Positions 45,815 to 55,397 of a DNA stretch of 64,000 bases are shown piece after piece; position 1 is the first letter of the stretch; every line of letters begins with the position of its first letter. The position numbers and the translations under genes are program-made. This DNA comes from Desulfosporosinus lacus DSM 15449 (GTDB lineage Bacteria > Bacillota > Desulfitobacteriia > Desulfitobacteriales > Desulfitobacteriaceae). The DNA lies in assembly GCF_900129935.1 (NCBI RefSeq), contig NZ_FQXJ01000015.1, forward strand, positions 62,001 through 126,000. Reading direction: 5' to 3'. The notes below the pieces were generated by a model that made no database searches, was not told where the DNA came from, and saw only the letters and a list, made by a program, of their open reading frames with translations.

Positions 45815-46826
45815 GTAACACACTCCTATTGCCTATGCCTATATTTTCCGCATGTCGCCAGCATCTGACAGCACGTTCTTCTGAGACATGGATCAAATCC
45901 GGAGTCTGCTCGGAACAAATAGGGTTTGAGTATTTACACCGAGGTTGGAAGCTGCAACCTGGAGGCATGTTAAAGGGGCTGGGAACCGTGCCATCAATCG
46001 TATACAAGCGTTGCTTTTCTTTGGTTATTGTAGGAATTGACCTTAACAGTCCTTCCGTGTAAGGGTGCAACGGCTCTCTTATTAATTCTTTAAGCGGACC
46101 GGACTCGACTACCTGTCCGGCATACATGACTGCCACGGAATGACACATTTCAGTAATTATCCCCAAATCATGGGTAATCATGATAATAGCAGAGTCTATT
46201 TCGTTGCGCAGATTCTTCATTAGTTCTAATATCTGCGCCTGAATTGTCACATCCAGAGCTGTTGTCGGTTCATCAGCCAAAAGCAGTTTAGGACGACAAG
46301 CTAAGGCCATGGCAATCATAATCCTCTGCCGCATTCCACCGGATAATTGATGTGGATACTCCTTGAATCTTTGCTCCGGAAGCGGAATGCCAACCATCTT
46401 TAAGAGTTCTAAAGAACGTGCTTTTGCCTCATGTTTGGTGAAGCCTTTATGTAACAAAAGAGGTTCCATGATTTGTTTGCCACAAGTGTGAATCGGATTT
46501 AAGGAGGTCATTGGCTCCTGAAAGATCATCGATATTTCATTGCCTCGAACCTTTCGTACTTCTTCCGGGGACATTTCCCTGAGATTTTGACCATTAAAAA
46601 AGATGTCTCCCTTAATTTCTCCAGGGGGATTAGGAATCAAGTTCATAATTGAGAGCGCAGTAACACTTTTACCACTGCCGCTTTCCCCCACAATGCCGAG
46701 CGTCTCCCCGGAACGTATTGATATACTCACATCTCGAACAGCCTTAAAAACTCCTTCGGAGGTCCTGAATTGAACATTAAGGTTGCTTATTCTAAGTAAA
46801 TCCTTATCTAATAAATCATCACTCAT
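45807..46826 (-). CDS. dppD: peptide ABC transporter ATPase, DppD/OppD
   Basis: A 339-residue ATPase with Walker A GESGSGKSVTALSIM, Q-loop IFQEPMTSLNPIHT, signature LSGGMRQRIMIAMAL, Walker B LLLADEPTTALDVTIQ and the C-terminal CSFQPRCKYSNPIC cluster. ATG 46826 is chosen with a modest GTGAG site 8 nt upstream; an ATG six codons earlier lacks a ribosome site. First transporter gene after the peptidase. Confidence 0.94.
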   Translation of the reverse strand: MSDDLLDKDLLRISNLNVQFRTSEGVFKAVRDVSISIRSGETLGIVGESGSGKSVTALSIMNLIPNPPGEIKGDIFFNGQNLREMSPEEVRKVRGNEISMIFQEPMTSLNPIHTCGKQIMEPLLLHKGFTKHEAKARSLELLKMVGIPLPEQRFKEYPHQLSGGMRQRIMIAMALACRPKLLLADEPTTALDVTIQAQILELMKNLRNEIDSAIIMITHDLGIITEMCHSVAVMYAGQVVESGPLKELIREPLHPYTEGLLRSIPTITKEKQRLYTIDGTVPSPFNMPPGCSFQPRCKYSNPICSEQTPDLIHVSEERAVRCWRHAENIGIGNRSVLHG

Positions 46827-46876
46827 TGCATGTCTCACAATCATTCATAAAATTTATCAGTTTAGAACAAGAGGAT

Positions 46877-47971
46877 TTAGACCTCAATTAATTCCCGGGA
46901 AAAATTATTAAAACGAACCGGCCCTTTTTCAGATAGTCCGACAATATCTTCAATGCGAACCCCATATTGCCCCGGTAAATATATACCTGGTTCAATACTG
47001 AAGGTCATTCCAGTCTTCAAAGTTTCTTGGTTACCCAAAACTATAAATGGATCTTCATGGATATCCAGCCCTATACCGTGACCTGTCCGATGGACAAAAT
47101 GCTGTCCATATCCCGCTCGGGAAATGGCTTTACGGGCGGCCTCATCCACTTTTTCACAAGAAATCCCTTCTTGAACTGCTTGGAATCCAGCTTCATTTCC
47201 CTCTCTTACGGCATTGTATATCTTCTTGACGTCCTCAGATGCTTTACCCAAAGAAAAGGTTCGAGTCATGTCAGAACAATACCCTTGAAAGAGTCCTCCG
47301 AAATCTAATACAACCAAATCACCAAGCATTAACTTTCTTTCACCCGTATTGTGGTGAGGCGAGGAGGTGTTAGGTCCTGAGGCTATAATAGGTTTGAAGG
47401 AAATCTCCTCAGCTCCATATTCCTTGAGTTTACTTTCCACAAAAAAAGCCAATTCCTTTTCAGAAATACCTGGTTGAATCACCATAAGCACTTCTCCCAT
47501 AACCTTATCTGTTAATCCTCCGGCCTTTTCTAAAAGATTCATCTCATTTTGGTCTTTTATCATTCGAACTTGCCGCATCAAGGCTGAAGCACCAATAAAC
47601 TCGTACCCTGTAAAGGCCTTTCTTACACTTAAAAAATGTCCTGCCCACATTCTTTCGTCGATCGCCGCTATTGCTGAATGCTTGTTGATCAACGGAAGTA
47701 ATAAATCCACTGGGTCGCTCCCATCAGCCCAGGTTAGTAATTCAAAACTATTCTGTCCAAGATTTTCTGCCACTTCCCGATACATCTCAGGCAGAATCAT
47801 AACTGGCTTGCCCTCTGCAGGCACCAAAAAGGCCTGCAGTCTCTCATCTGCTACGGTCTTTAATCCGGTGAGATAAAACAAATTAGAGGAAGGGGCCAAT
47901 ACCAGATACTCCGTGCTTTGCTCTCTCATTATTGCTTGGATTTTCTTGATTCTCGCAATATATCCAACCAT
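46877..47971 (-). CDS. M24B family Xaa-Pro aminopeptidase/dipeptidase
   Basis: A 364-residue creatinase-fold peptidase. The N-terminal domain carries LAPSSNLFYLTGL. The C-terminal pita-bread domain has all five metal ligands: LDFGG...YCSDMTRTF (two Asp), HRTGHGIGLDIHED (His), FSIEPGIY (Glu), VRIEDIV (Glu). It removes residues N-terminal to proline or splits X-Pro dipeptides. The ATG at 47971 has AAGGAGG 11 nt before it; the frame extends 11 codons upstream without a good site. It is followed by dppD after 51 bp, so imported prolyl peptides are the likely substrates. Confidence 0.93.
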   Translation of the reverse strand: MVGYIARIKKIQAIMREQSTEYLVLAPSSNLFYLTGLKTVADERLQAFLVPAEGKPVMILPEMYREVAENLGQNSFELLTWADGSDPVDLLLPLINKHSAIAAIDERMWAGHFLSVRKAFTGYEFIGASALMRQVRMIKDQNEMNLLEKAGGLTDKVMGEVLMVIQPGISEKELAFFVESKLKEYGAEEISFKPIIASGPNTSSPHHNTGERKLMLGDLVVLDFGGLFQGYCSDMTRTFSLGKASEDVKKIYNAVREGNEAGFQAVQEGISCEKVDEAARKAISRAGYGQHFVHRTGHGIGLDIHEDPFIVLGNQETLKTGMTFSIEPGIYLPGQYGVRIEDIVGLSEKGPVRFNNFSRELIEV

Positions 47972-48047
47972 AGATTCAATATCCTCCTTGTGAGTCTTAG
48001 GCATTTTCCCAGACTTCGAATTTCCATAATCTAAATGATAATATTAA

Positions 48048-48380
48048 CTATTTCACCAAAAACCAAATTATTTCGCAATTCTCTGTTCCATCGTTAAAGG
48101 CCCAGTGTTCTTCACCTGCAGGAATTATAGATGCTTGACCTGCGGATATTCGACATTCTGTTCCTCCACTCATGGTTAGAATTGATCCGCTCATTATAAA
48201 CGAGTATTCATGTTCAGTATGAACTCCGGCTCCTTCTGCCGGAACTCTTGCTCCCGGGGGAAACACCACTGTCCCCATAGTCACTTTGGCATCCTTTACT
48301 GCATCCTCCCCAAAAAGGGTTTTCATGATCACATCACAACGATTTGCTGCTTTAACATCTTTGTTTGTTACAATTTTCAT
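48048..48380 (-). CDS. single-domain cupin protein
   Basis: A 110-residue cupin. The metal-binding motifs are VPAEGAGVHTEHEYSFIMSG (cupin 1, two His and Glu) and SIIPAGEEHWAFND (cupin 2). It probably binds a metal or small ligand. AGGAGA precedes the ATG. It lies 98 bp after the XRE-cupin regulator and 77 bp before the peptidase, in the same direction. Confidence 0.9.
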   Translation of the reverse strand: MKIVTNKDVKAANRCDVIMKTLFGEDAVKDAKVTMGTVVFPPGARVPAEGAGVHTEHEYSFIMSGSILTMSGGTECRISAGQASIIPAGEEHWAFNDGTENCEIIWFLVK

Positions 48381-48478
48381 TAAGTGATTTTCTCCTTATC
48401 TTCTTCCTTTTGAGCTGGAGTTATTTTGACAATAGGATTCTCTTAGACTGAGGGAAAGAGATAAATTCAGAAATGAAA

Positions 48479-49027
48479 TTATTCATGAAATATAATTGGG
48501 GTAAGTACTGCTATCATGTGGACTGGTTCATCTGTCATGTTATGCCAGGTATGATCTAACATAGAGGGAAAATGAATCGTGTCCCCCTCGTTCATTTCAT
48601 ATTCTTTGTCCCCGACCATCATTAAGACCTTGCCCTTTAATATATAGTAGAACTCCTCACCCGGATGATTAAACACAACATCCTGCCCTTGCCGCGGCGC
48701 TAATACTATGTGAATCGGTTCCAATACCTTTCCTGAAAAGTCACCTCCCAAGCGTGTAAATACCGAATTGGATCTCTCAATTTGAAAAGGCTTACGATCA
48801 ACAACTGGGGTGAAAAAACTGTTGCTTACTGTGCTTTCAAAAAAGGAGGACATCGAAACATTAAATACGTCAGCAATCTTTTGAAGAGAAGTGATAGCCA
48901 AGGAGCTGTTACCCCGTTCTACCTGGGAAAGGAAACTGATAGATAACCCAGTTTTTTCACTCAATTCTTTAAGCGTCATGTTCATGCTGACACGAAGACT
49001 CCGAATTCGTTCGTATATATTTTCCAT
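48479..49027 (-). CDS. XRE family regulator with C-terminal cupin domain
   Basis: A 182-residue HTH-cupin regulator of the PuuR/SutR type. Residues 1-65: MNMTLKELSEKTGLSISFLSQVERGNSSLAI (HTH). Residues 105-175: cupin with FNHPGEEFYYILKGK and IHFPSMLDHTWHNM. These regulators commonly control amino-acid, polyamine or peptide genes next to them; it heads the cupin/peptidase/dpp cluster and likely controls it. GAGGTATTTC precedes the ATG. Confidence 0.92.
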   Translation of the reverse strand: MENIYERIRSLRVSMNMTLKELSEKTGLSISFLSQVERGNSSLAITSLQKIADVFNVSMSSFFESTVSNSFFTPVVDRKPFQIERSNSVFTRLGGDFSGKVLEPIHIVLAPRQGQDVVFNHPGEEFYYILKGKVLMMVGDKEYEMNEGDTIHFPSMLDHTWHNMTDEPVHMIAVLTPIIFHE

Positions 49028-49212
49028 GAAATACCTCTAATTCCTTTTATCGATTATAGTTATATGAAATATATTATAGTAGGACTAAAAAGTCCAGACT
49101 TTTGCGACAATAATACAGTATTTTACTTATGTAAGATATTGGTATCCAGGTTCACTATAAAAACCAAAATTCTCTTTATGCAACTTTGCTAGCACCGAGC
49201 CATCCTTTCTTC

Positions 49213-49255
49213 AAAAAAAGCAAACTGTATCGCACTGATACAGTTTGCTTTTTTT
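49213..49255 (-). terminator. terminator after GDYXXLXY gene
   Basis: A perfect 19-bp stem including A/T tails (AAAAAAAGCAAACTGTATC / GATACAGTTTGCTTTTTTT), loop GCACT, 37 bp past the gene at 49292. Confidence 0.92.
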
Positions 49256-49291
49256 ATTGTTATTATTCACTTTTAGTTAACTAGTTACTCC

Positions 49292-49795
49292 CTAACGTGG
49301 TGTGATTCCCGTCAGAACTCCATACCCGCCAAGGACTTTAACCGTTCCCACAAGACCTCCCTGGAAAGATTCCTGTTCGAGCTCCTTACCGCTGCCTTGT
49401 TCAACGAAATATTTGTCCAAGCTGTAGTCTACACGATAGGTATTAGTTTCATTAAATGAATTTTGGAACTTTCCTTTTAGATAGAGCCCTTGCTTAGGTT
49501 TCGTTTCGCTGACTTGATCGACGACATAATACTTGCCCTCTTGTTTAAGGCTGACATAAAGGTTCTTATTGTATACTTCGTCTATGGACAGGGAAACTTT
49601 AGACTTTGGCACATCTGAAATTGCAAAATTGATGGCGACATAGTCTCCCCTGAAAAGATCTGTCGGGTCATAAGCCTTCGTTTCGAGAACGACCTCTTTT
49701 CCAAAGATAAGGGTTGCTTGTGGTTTGATGGTCATAGCTAGGAGAATGAGCAAAGGAATCGCCATGGCAAGAAAGAAGGATTTTTTCTTAGTCAT
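49292..49795 (-). CDS. GDYXXLXY domain membrane-anchored protein
   Basis: A 167-residue protein with an N-terminal signal anchor (FFLAMAIPLLILLAMTI) and the family motif DPTDLFRGDYVAINF (the second half, YxxLxY-like, reads YVAINF). The extracytoplasmic part is beta-rich. The family (COG4929) is usually encoded with a DUF2157 protein, as here: ATG overlaps the upstream stop by 4 bp. The function is unknown; a membrane or envelope role is inferred. Confidence 0.9.
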   Translation of the reverse strand: MTKKKSFFLAMAIPLLILLAMTIKPQATLIFGKEVVLETKAYDPTDLFRGDYVAINFAISDVPKSKVSLSIDEVYNKNLYVSLKQEGKYYVVDQVSETKPKQGLYLKGKFQNSFNETNTYRVDYSLDKYFVEQGSGKELEQESFQGGLVGTVKVLGGYGVLTGITPR

Positions 49796-50856
49796 GCCAA
49801 TGTCCCCCCTTTTGTTTTCATGCGTTCGAAGTAAAAACCAAAGGCTAATAAGAGCAGTCCCCCTACAATAAAGAACAGGGATTTAGGTAAAAACGCAATG
49901 GTATCCGTGTAATATCGGAAGATAGTTATACAAACAAAGATTAGACTTATGAGGTTGCCCTTTCTGATTAGGAAAAATAGAACAGCGACAAAAGCAAGTG
50001 CAAAGAGGATACTCACCAAACGTGTGGATTGAACATTGACCAAGACATCCCATATATCGGGGAAGGTCAAAATCACACCGGTCACCCCAAACAGGATGTT
50101 ACCCTGAACTCGAAAAATGTCCTGCTCAAAGTTATGCTTTGCTCCATACATAACAAGTCCTATGAAGAAAAAGAGCAAAGCGACATATAATCCCTCAGCT
50201 TCATATCTTAAAGCGATTTGAAAGATAAAGCTCAAACTTGTTAGGTTAGCGAAAAACAAGAGGAGCCTTGATTTATTGAAGTAGTTAAAAGCAAGGTATG
50301 TGATGGGAACCCCGGCCCACCCTGCATAAGGAAACCCTTGATCAAAGGAGCCTAAAAGGTAGACTCCAAACAGGCAATTAGCAAAAAGCATTAAATACTT
50401 ATCCTTAAGCTGAAATGCCAACGGAAGCACACCTATGGACCAGAGCAGAAATGCTGTGGGAAAGTCTCCTCCAAAATTGTACATCTGTCCAATGAGAAAA
50501 ATCCCTGCTCCATAAACCAGAGTCCCTAAATAGATTAAACTCCGACCTGTCCTCGGATTATTTTCCGTCAGCATATATCCTGCAAGGTTTACTCCGCCGA
50601 ATGCGCCAAAGATAATAAGCAGCTTAATAAAATGACTAATCCCATCCCAGTTGCTAGCTATAAAGCTTAAAACCCCAAGACCTACAAGAATAGCGCCAAT
50701 CGTAACAACAACCTGAATAAAGTTCAGACCACCCTTAATTTCGTATGTTTCCAATATTCCAGTCTTTTGCTCTCCCGTGATAAGACCGGAGCTTTCAAAG
50801 TAGTTCAGTTCTTTGCTGACTAAGGAGAAGTTCGCTTTAGTTATTTGTCGTTTCAA
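49792..50856 (-). CDS. DUF2157 integral membrane protein
   Basis: A 354-residue polytopic membrane protein with about nine predicted spans after a soluble N-terminal DUF2157 region (LNYFESSGLITGEQKTGIL; FIQVVVTIGAILVGLGVLSFIASNWDGISH). Function unknown. Start TTG 50856 with GGAGGGG 6 nt upstream. It is translationally coupled to the GDYXXLXY gene, the usual partner. Confidence 0.92.
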   Translation of the reverse strand: MKRQITKANFSLVSKELNYFESSGLITGEQKTGILETYEIKGGLNFIQVVVTIGAILVGLGVLSFIASNWDGISHFIKLLIIFGAFGGVNLAGYMLTENNPRTGRSLIYLGTLVYGAGIFLIGQMYNFGGDFPTAFLLWSIGVLPLAFQLKDKYLMLFANCLFGVYLLGSFDQGFPYAGWAGVPITYLAFNYFNKSRLLLFFANLTSLSFIFQIALRYEAEGLYVALLFFFIGLVMYGAKHNFEQDIFRVQGNILFGVTGVILTFPDIWDVLVNVQSTRLVSILFALAFVAVLFFLIRKGNLISLIFVCITIFRYYTDTIAFLPKSLFFIVGGLLLLAFGFYFERMKTKGGTLA

Positions 50857-50950
50857 CCAGTTCCCCTCCTTTTATTTGACTAAAGACCGAGCAAGTTAAC
50901 TCTTTCCCAATGCCTCCTATTAGAAACTGAAGCGCGCTGACAGAAATTCT

Positions 50951-51556
50951 CTATTTAATGGTTATCGGTGATTTCGCTAGCGCTATTTTCCTCTTCTCAT
51001 AGTCACTGTATGGTCTTATGGTCAGTCTGAATTCAACTCCAGTTAAATCATCCGGAAGAGAAGGAGTTACCACAAAGGAATGCTGTATCCCTTTGTCACC
51101 CCCTCCTCCTCTAGTAGACCGACATTGATAGTTTGGGGAGATATACAGTTCAAATCCGGCATGTTCAAGTCTGATATCTTCTTCCGTACTGTTCAATTCC
51201 ACTTCTATGGACACTACACTGGCATTCTTATATTGTCTCATATAGGTCACTGCGTAAAAAATGTTGTCTAATTCTACGCTTTTCATGATGGGTACAAATC
51301 TGAGGAATTCCGCTGGCTCGATTTGTGCCTGTGGCAAGAAATTGGAATCATTGCACATACTTGCAAAGATACTCCATGTCTTATCTTCATTAAGTTTGTA
51401 CTGCTCACACCAGGCTGTAATCAATTCAAGGCTCGGGATTCCCGGGTTATTCTCTGAAAGCACTTTCCGTTTGGAAAGGAGTACACAAATCTGCTCATCA
51501 ATTGGTGCTAATGATTCACAGTAGTAATCCGTAGGGGATGAAAGAACTTCTCTCAT
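50951..51556 (-). CDS. conserved hypothetical protein with N-terminal chorismate-mutase-like helices
   Basis: A 201-residue cytoplasmic protein. The first 60 residues (ESLAPIDEQICVLLSKRKVLSENNPGIPS) look like the first helix of a chorismate-mutase/helical-domain protein. The rest appears beta-rich with a GGGGDKG loop (SRSTRGGGGDKGIQHSF). No catalytic motif can be named. AGG lies 11 nt before the ATG. It stands alone between the DUF2157 gene and the lipoprotein. Confidence 0.75.
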   Translation of the reverse strand: MREVLSSPTDYYCESLAPIDEQICVLLSKRKVLSENNPGIPSLELITAWCEQYKLNEDKTWSIFASMCNDSNFLPQAQIEPAEFLRFVPIMKSVELDNIFYAVTYMRQYKNASVVSIEVELNSTEEDIRLEHAGFELYISPNYQCRSTRGGGGDKGIQHSFVVTPSLPDDLTGVEFRLTIRPYSDYEKRKIALAKSPITIK

Positions 51557-51722
51557 CAACTTTATGACCTACTTTCTCTCCAATACCTAAGTATTACTGA
51601 TATATACTATATACTATTTACAATCATGACCCGGTATGTTTCTAGAATATTTCCTATTTAATATTATACTCTATTAATAATTATTTTACAATTATATTTA
51701 TTCTCTAATAAAGATTCCCTTT
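51557..51722. other. AT-rich spacer between two minus-strand genes
   Basis: 166 bp, extremely AT-rich; no gene or hairpin of note was found. Confidence 0.5.
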
Positions 51723-53210
51723 TCACTTAACTACTGCATCTGCACCGTTGGCGAGAAACGCTTTTTCCCAATTATCAACATAAGATCCTGTAGCCCACTC
51801 AGCCATAATGACAGATGTTCCGGTCTGCAGATCTATTTTTGCCAATGGTTCACTTCCCAATTGACCTGCCCTGATTGAGTAAACCTGAAGTTTGGTCTTG
51901 GTTATGACAAGAGCCATATCTTGATTAGGAGAGGTGAAGGCATCCACTGCATCCGGAACGCGATCCTTAATGTATTGCCAGCTAAGACACAACGTATCAT
52001 AGAAAATTAATTTGGCCGGGGGAACTAAATTAACATTAAAATCCATATAGCTGGGATCGCTCGCATCTTGAAAATCGTAATTTATTCTGCCTCTAAGATA
52101 CCAATGTCCATTTTTACGGATCAGACCAAAATTTTGCTCATAGCCGTCATTATCTATGGAGGTAATATTAATATTGTTGTTTAAAGACCGAAGTGCCTGA
52201 GCCCTGGCGTTGCTAAAAGCAACCAACCCGTTGTTTCCTAACAGGTCAGACAGCTTAATCCCCTCTGAAGCAGAGATTTTATCCACCGGCAGGACCTGTA
52301 AACGATTTTCACCCTGGTCGGTCTCCACAGCAACAAAGTCATTACCAACATAATCAATGATCTTTTGACCAGCTCCTGTCTTAACTTCCCCTCGGCTAAT
52401 TGTCATGGTCCTCTGTTGCGGTTCCTGCACTTTAGTAGAAACATCATGAGCGGAATATATATCCTGAATGTATGATCCTTCCTTAAGTTGGCGTATCTGC
52501 AACTCCCAAAAGCCACTGGTGCGCGGGAAAAAGATATTGTCACCTTTTAAAACCGGATGCAGTTTCTTATTATCTATGGCCAGCCATAAAGTCTGGTACG
52601 TGAAGCTAAAATTATCAGCATTATCGTTAACATCCGATCCCTTTGGTATTTTTAGACCCACCAAAACACCGGATGCTCCAGAATTACTATGTTCGTTGGT
52701 TTTGAAGTCATTAAGGTTAGCCGACGCTAAAGAACTGTCTGCTTGATCAGAGACCTTCTCGAGATATAACACTTTATTTTGAACAAAAGCTATGAGCTTT
52801 GCTTCATCGATTCTCATAAATTCGCCTAGAAAATTCTCCTCTGAGGATACAGTGATGACTTCAACTTCTTTACTGTCTGGCATTAAAGTATTGGGTAAAC
52901 TTAAATATTTAGTCATTAGATAGTTTGAAGAGTTTACTTTTTTTATCTTAAACATCGGTTTGCTCCAAACATACTCACCGAGCATGGCAACTTCCGCCGT
53001 AAATTGAATCTTACCTTCCCAACTCGAATTATCTGCTCCGGAATTCCCGTTGGGTTGCATCTCCTGAATCACTTGCCATTGACCTTCCAATGGGCAAAGA
53101 TCATGTACAGGTGGAATAATCTTGCCCGCTGTTGTCCAAGAAAGGTTGGCGCAACCGCCGAGCAAGAGGAGGGAAAGGCTTATAATCAACACACTAAACG
53201 CTCTATGCAT
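51723..53210 (-). CDS. lipoprotein coupled to a two-component system, function unknown
   Basis: A 495-residue secreted lipoprotein with the lipobox LLLLGGC-ANLSW after a hydrophobic signal. The mature part looks beta-rich and contains no recognised catalytic motif. Visible landmarks include SLPNTLMPDSKEVEVITV, IPKGSDVND and VNLVPPAKLIFYDTL. Its ATG (GGGGAG upstream) overlaps the end of the histidine-kinase gene by 8 bp, so it is translated from the same message. It may be the sensed or regulated envelope component of that system. Confidence 0.85.
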   Translation of the reverse strand: MHRAFSVLIISLSLLLLGGCANLSWTTAGKIIPPVHDLCPLEGQWQVIQEMQPNGNSGADNSSWEGKIQFTAEVAMLGEYVWSKPMFKIKKVNSSNYLMTKYLSLPNTLMPDSKEVEVITVSSEENFLGEFMRIDEAKLIAFVQNKVLYLEKVSDQADSSLASANLNDFKTNEHSNSGASGVLVGLKIPKGSDVNDNADNFSFTYQTLWLAIDNKKLHPVLKGDNIFFPRTSGFWELQIRQLKEGSYIQDIYSAHDVSTKVQEPQQRTMTISRGEVKTGAGQKIIDYVGNDFVAVETDQGENRLQVLPVDKISASEGIKLSDLLGNNGLVAFSNARAQALRSLNNNINITSIDNDGYEQNFGLIRKNGHWYLRGRINYDFQDASDPSYMDFNVNLVPPAKLIFYDTLCLSWQYIKDRVPDAVDAFTSPNQDMALVITKTKLQVYSIRAGQLGSEPLAKIDLQTGTSVIMAEWATGSYVDNWEKAFLANGADAVVK

Positions 53211-54597
53211 AGAAACTCTCCCCTTTAGGCAGGGTGATAAATACCTTTGTCCCTTGATTAAGTACACTTGTGATCTCTAACTTACCACCCATTAGGTTCA
53301 CAATTTCTTCGCATATTGACAGCCCTATTCCATTTTGGGAGCGAGAAGTTTTTCCCTTATAAAATTTCTCTTTGACCATGGGGAGTTCATCAACGGCTAT
53401 TCCACACCCAGTATCCGAAATAGTGAATAACAATTCCTTTTTTTGCATCTCTATATCAAAACTAACTAGTCCGCCTGCAGTCGTGAAATTAAAGGCATTA
53501 TCTAAAACGTTTATAAACAACTGTTTTAGCCTATTGGCATCAGTGAAAAAATTCGGTAAATCTTTAGGGCATTGAACTGTGAAGTTGATATTTTCCCGCA
53601 CTGCCCTTGGAGTTAATTGTTTTTGGATGTGCTCGATAAGCGAGGCTAAATTAACCTCAGCCTTTTGCAATTTCACTCGGCTGGAGACAAACTTGGAAAA
53701 ATCCAGCAGTTCTTCAACCATCAAAGTTAGTCGTTCACTTTCCTTGGCAATAATCCCCAGACCATCTGCTAACATATCCTTTTGTTGGAATTGTTCGTTC
53801 TGTAAAGTAATTGCCCAGCCCATGATTGACGTTAGGGGTGTGCGCAGTTCATGGGAAACCGATGAGATAAAATCATTCTTAAGCTGTTCCTTTTTCACAA
53901 TCTCATCCGCCATATAATTTAAAGTATCTGAGAGCTTACCGATCTCATCTTCATTTGTTTTCTTACTGCGAGCTTGAAAATTGCCAGAAGCCATTTCTTG
54001 AGCTGCTTTTGTAACTTCTTTTAAAGGCACGATAATTGTATTGGCTAAAAAAACACTGATCATCCCGGCGATAAAAACTACTGCCAAACCAATTGAGATA
54101 AAGATATAGGCCGTGTTTTGAATATCTTTATCAACAGCGCTTAAGGAGGTTATAAAGCGCAAGGCCCCCACTACTTCATTGTTTGCCTTTAATGGGTAGG
54201 CCACAGCCATTACTTTTTGTCCATTTAATCTCCCAATCCATTTCCCAGTGTTTCCGTCTAAGGCTTCCTTGATATCGTTTATTGCTGCATTCCCTGTGGG
54301 AATCACACCCAGAGAATCCATTACAATACTGCCATCCTTATCCACAATTTCCACTTCAGCGTTACTTTGGTTCCAGAAAGCGTCTACATTATATAAGACA
54401 TTTTCTTGAAGGGAGGTGTCAGAAAAATACTTAGCATACAAATCAGCAGATATCTTAATCTGGTTAGTGAGACTTCCTTCCAAGCTTCCATAGTAGTTTT
54501 GGCGTACTGTATAGATAAGAAGCACTTCGAGAATCGTCACAGTGATAATGATGATGATCATAAAATTGGCTGTCAGCCTGGCTCGAATTCCTGTCAT
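53203..54597 (-). CDS. membrane sensor histidine kinase
   Basis: A 464-residue kinase. TM1 (ANFMIIIIITVTILEVLLIY), an extracellular domain of about 150 residues, TM2 (YIFISIGLAVVFIAGMISVF), HAMP (IIVPLKEVTKAAQEMASGNF), HisKA with the phospho-His in ISSVSHELRTPLTSIMGW, and HATPase (N box LFINVLDNAFNF, G1 ISDTGCGIA, G2 GIGLSI). ATG 54597 with AGGAAC upstream, 1 nt after the response-regulator stop. Confidence 0.95.
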   Translation of the reverse strand: MTGIRARLTANFMIIIIITVTILEVLLIYTVRQNYYGSLEGSLTNQIKISADLYAKYFSDTSLQENVLYNVDAFWNQSNAEVEIVDKDGSIVMDSLGVIPTGNAAINDIKEALDGNTGKWIGRLNGQKVMAVAYPLKANNEVVGALRFITSLSAVDKDIQNTAYIFISIGLAVVFIAGMISVFLANTIIVPLKEVTKAAQEMASGNFQARSKKTNEDEIGKLSDTLNYMADEIVKKEQLKNDFISSVSHELRTPLTSIMGWAITLQNEQFQQKDMLADGLGIIAKESERLTLMVEELLDFSKFVSSRVKLQKAEVNLASLIEHIQKQLTPRAVRENINFTVQCPKDLPNFFTDANRLKQLFINVLDNAFNFTTAGGLVSFDIEMQKKELLFTISDTGCGIAVDELPMVKEKFYKGKTSRSQNGIGLSICEEIVNLMGGKLEITSVLNQGTKVFITLPKGESFYA

Positions 54598-54598
54598 T

Positions 54599-55297
54599 TT
54601 AAGGTTCCTGTTGCCATCGGTAACCGGAACCCCAAACCGTTTTAATATATTCCGGTTGCGAAGGATTATCCTCAATCTTTTCCCGCAAGCGCCTAATATG
54701 GACATCCAATGTTTTTGTATCCCCAAAATAATCATCACCCCAGACAGTATTCAGCATCTCTTCCCGCTTAAGTGCCCTACCAGGGTTTTTCATAAATACT
54801 TGTATCAAAGCAAATTCGATTGGGGTTAAATCAATCTCCTGATCACTCTTGAATAATTTGTTAGCAGTAACATTTAAGCATAAGTCCCTGCAACTATAAA
54901 CCTCTTTTGGGTCTTTACACCCATTGCCTCTTCGCAAAACAGCCTTTACACGAGCAATCAATTCTAAAGGGTTAAACGGTTTTACCATATAATCATCTGC
55001 GCCCAGTTCCAAGCCAAGAATTTTATCGGTGTCTTGGCCCTTGGCGGTAAGCATAATCACGAATGTTTCTTGCATAGTCTCCCTGATTTTTTGACAAACT
55101 TCCAATCCGCTGATACCCGGCAACATAAGATCTAACACAACTACCTTAGGGACAAACGATTTCAGCATCTCCAGGGCTTCCTCTCCAGACGCAGCATCAC
55201 CCACTAAATAACCTGCCGCACTAAGGTTAAGGGTAATAAAGCGTCGGATAGGCTCTTCATCTTCAACAACTAGTACTTTTACTTTTACATCCTTCAT
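54599..55297 (-). CDS. OmpR/PhoB family response regulator
   Basis: A 232-residue regulator. Receiver domain with the acidic EDEEPIRRFI, the phospho-Asp in VVVLDLMLPGISG and the Lys in MVKPFNPLELIARV; C-terminal winged helix (LDVHIRRLREKIEDNPSQPEYIKTVWGSGYRW). Partner of the kinase downstream. Targets unknown; the deacetylase upstream and lipoprotein downstream are candidates. Confidence 0.96.
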   Translation of the reverse strand: MKDVKVKVLVVEDEEPIRRFITLNLSAAGYLVGDAASGEEALEMLKSFVPKVVVLDLMLPGISGLEVCQKIRETMQETFVIMLTAKGQDTDKILGLELGADDYMVKPFNPLELIARVKAVLRRGNGCKDPKEVYSCRDLCLNVTANKLFKSDQEIDLTPIEFALIQVFMKNPGRALKREEMLNTVWGDDYFGDTKTLDVHIRRLREKIEDNPSQPEYIKTVWGSGYRWQQEP

Positions 55298-55397
55298 CTG
55301 ACCACTCCGCGTATCTGTTATTGCAGGGTTTTGACCCCTGTACCTCTATTCTAAACCATTTAGCAGAGCTAAGGGGATTTTTTTTGCAGGAATTGTC

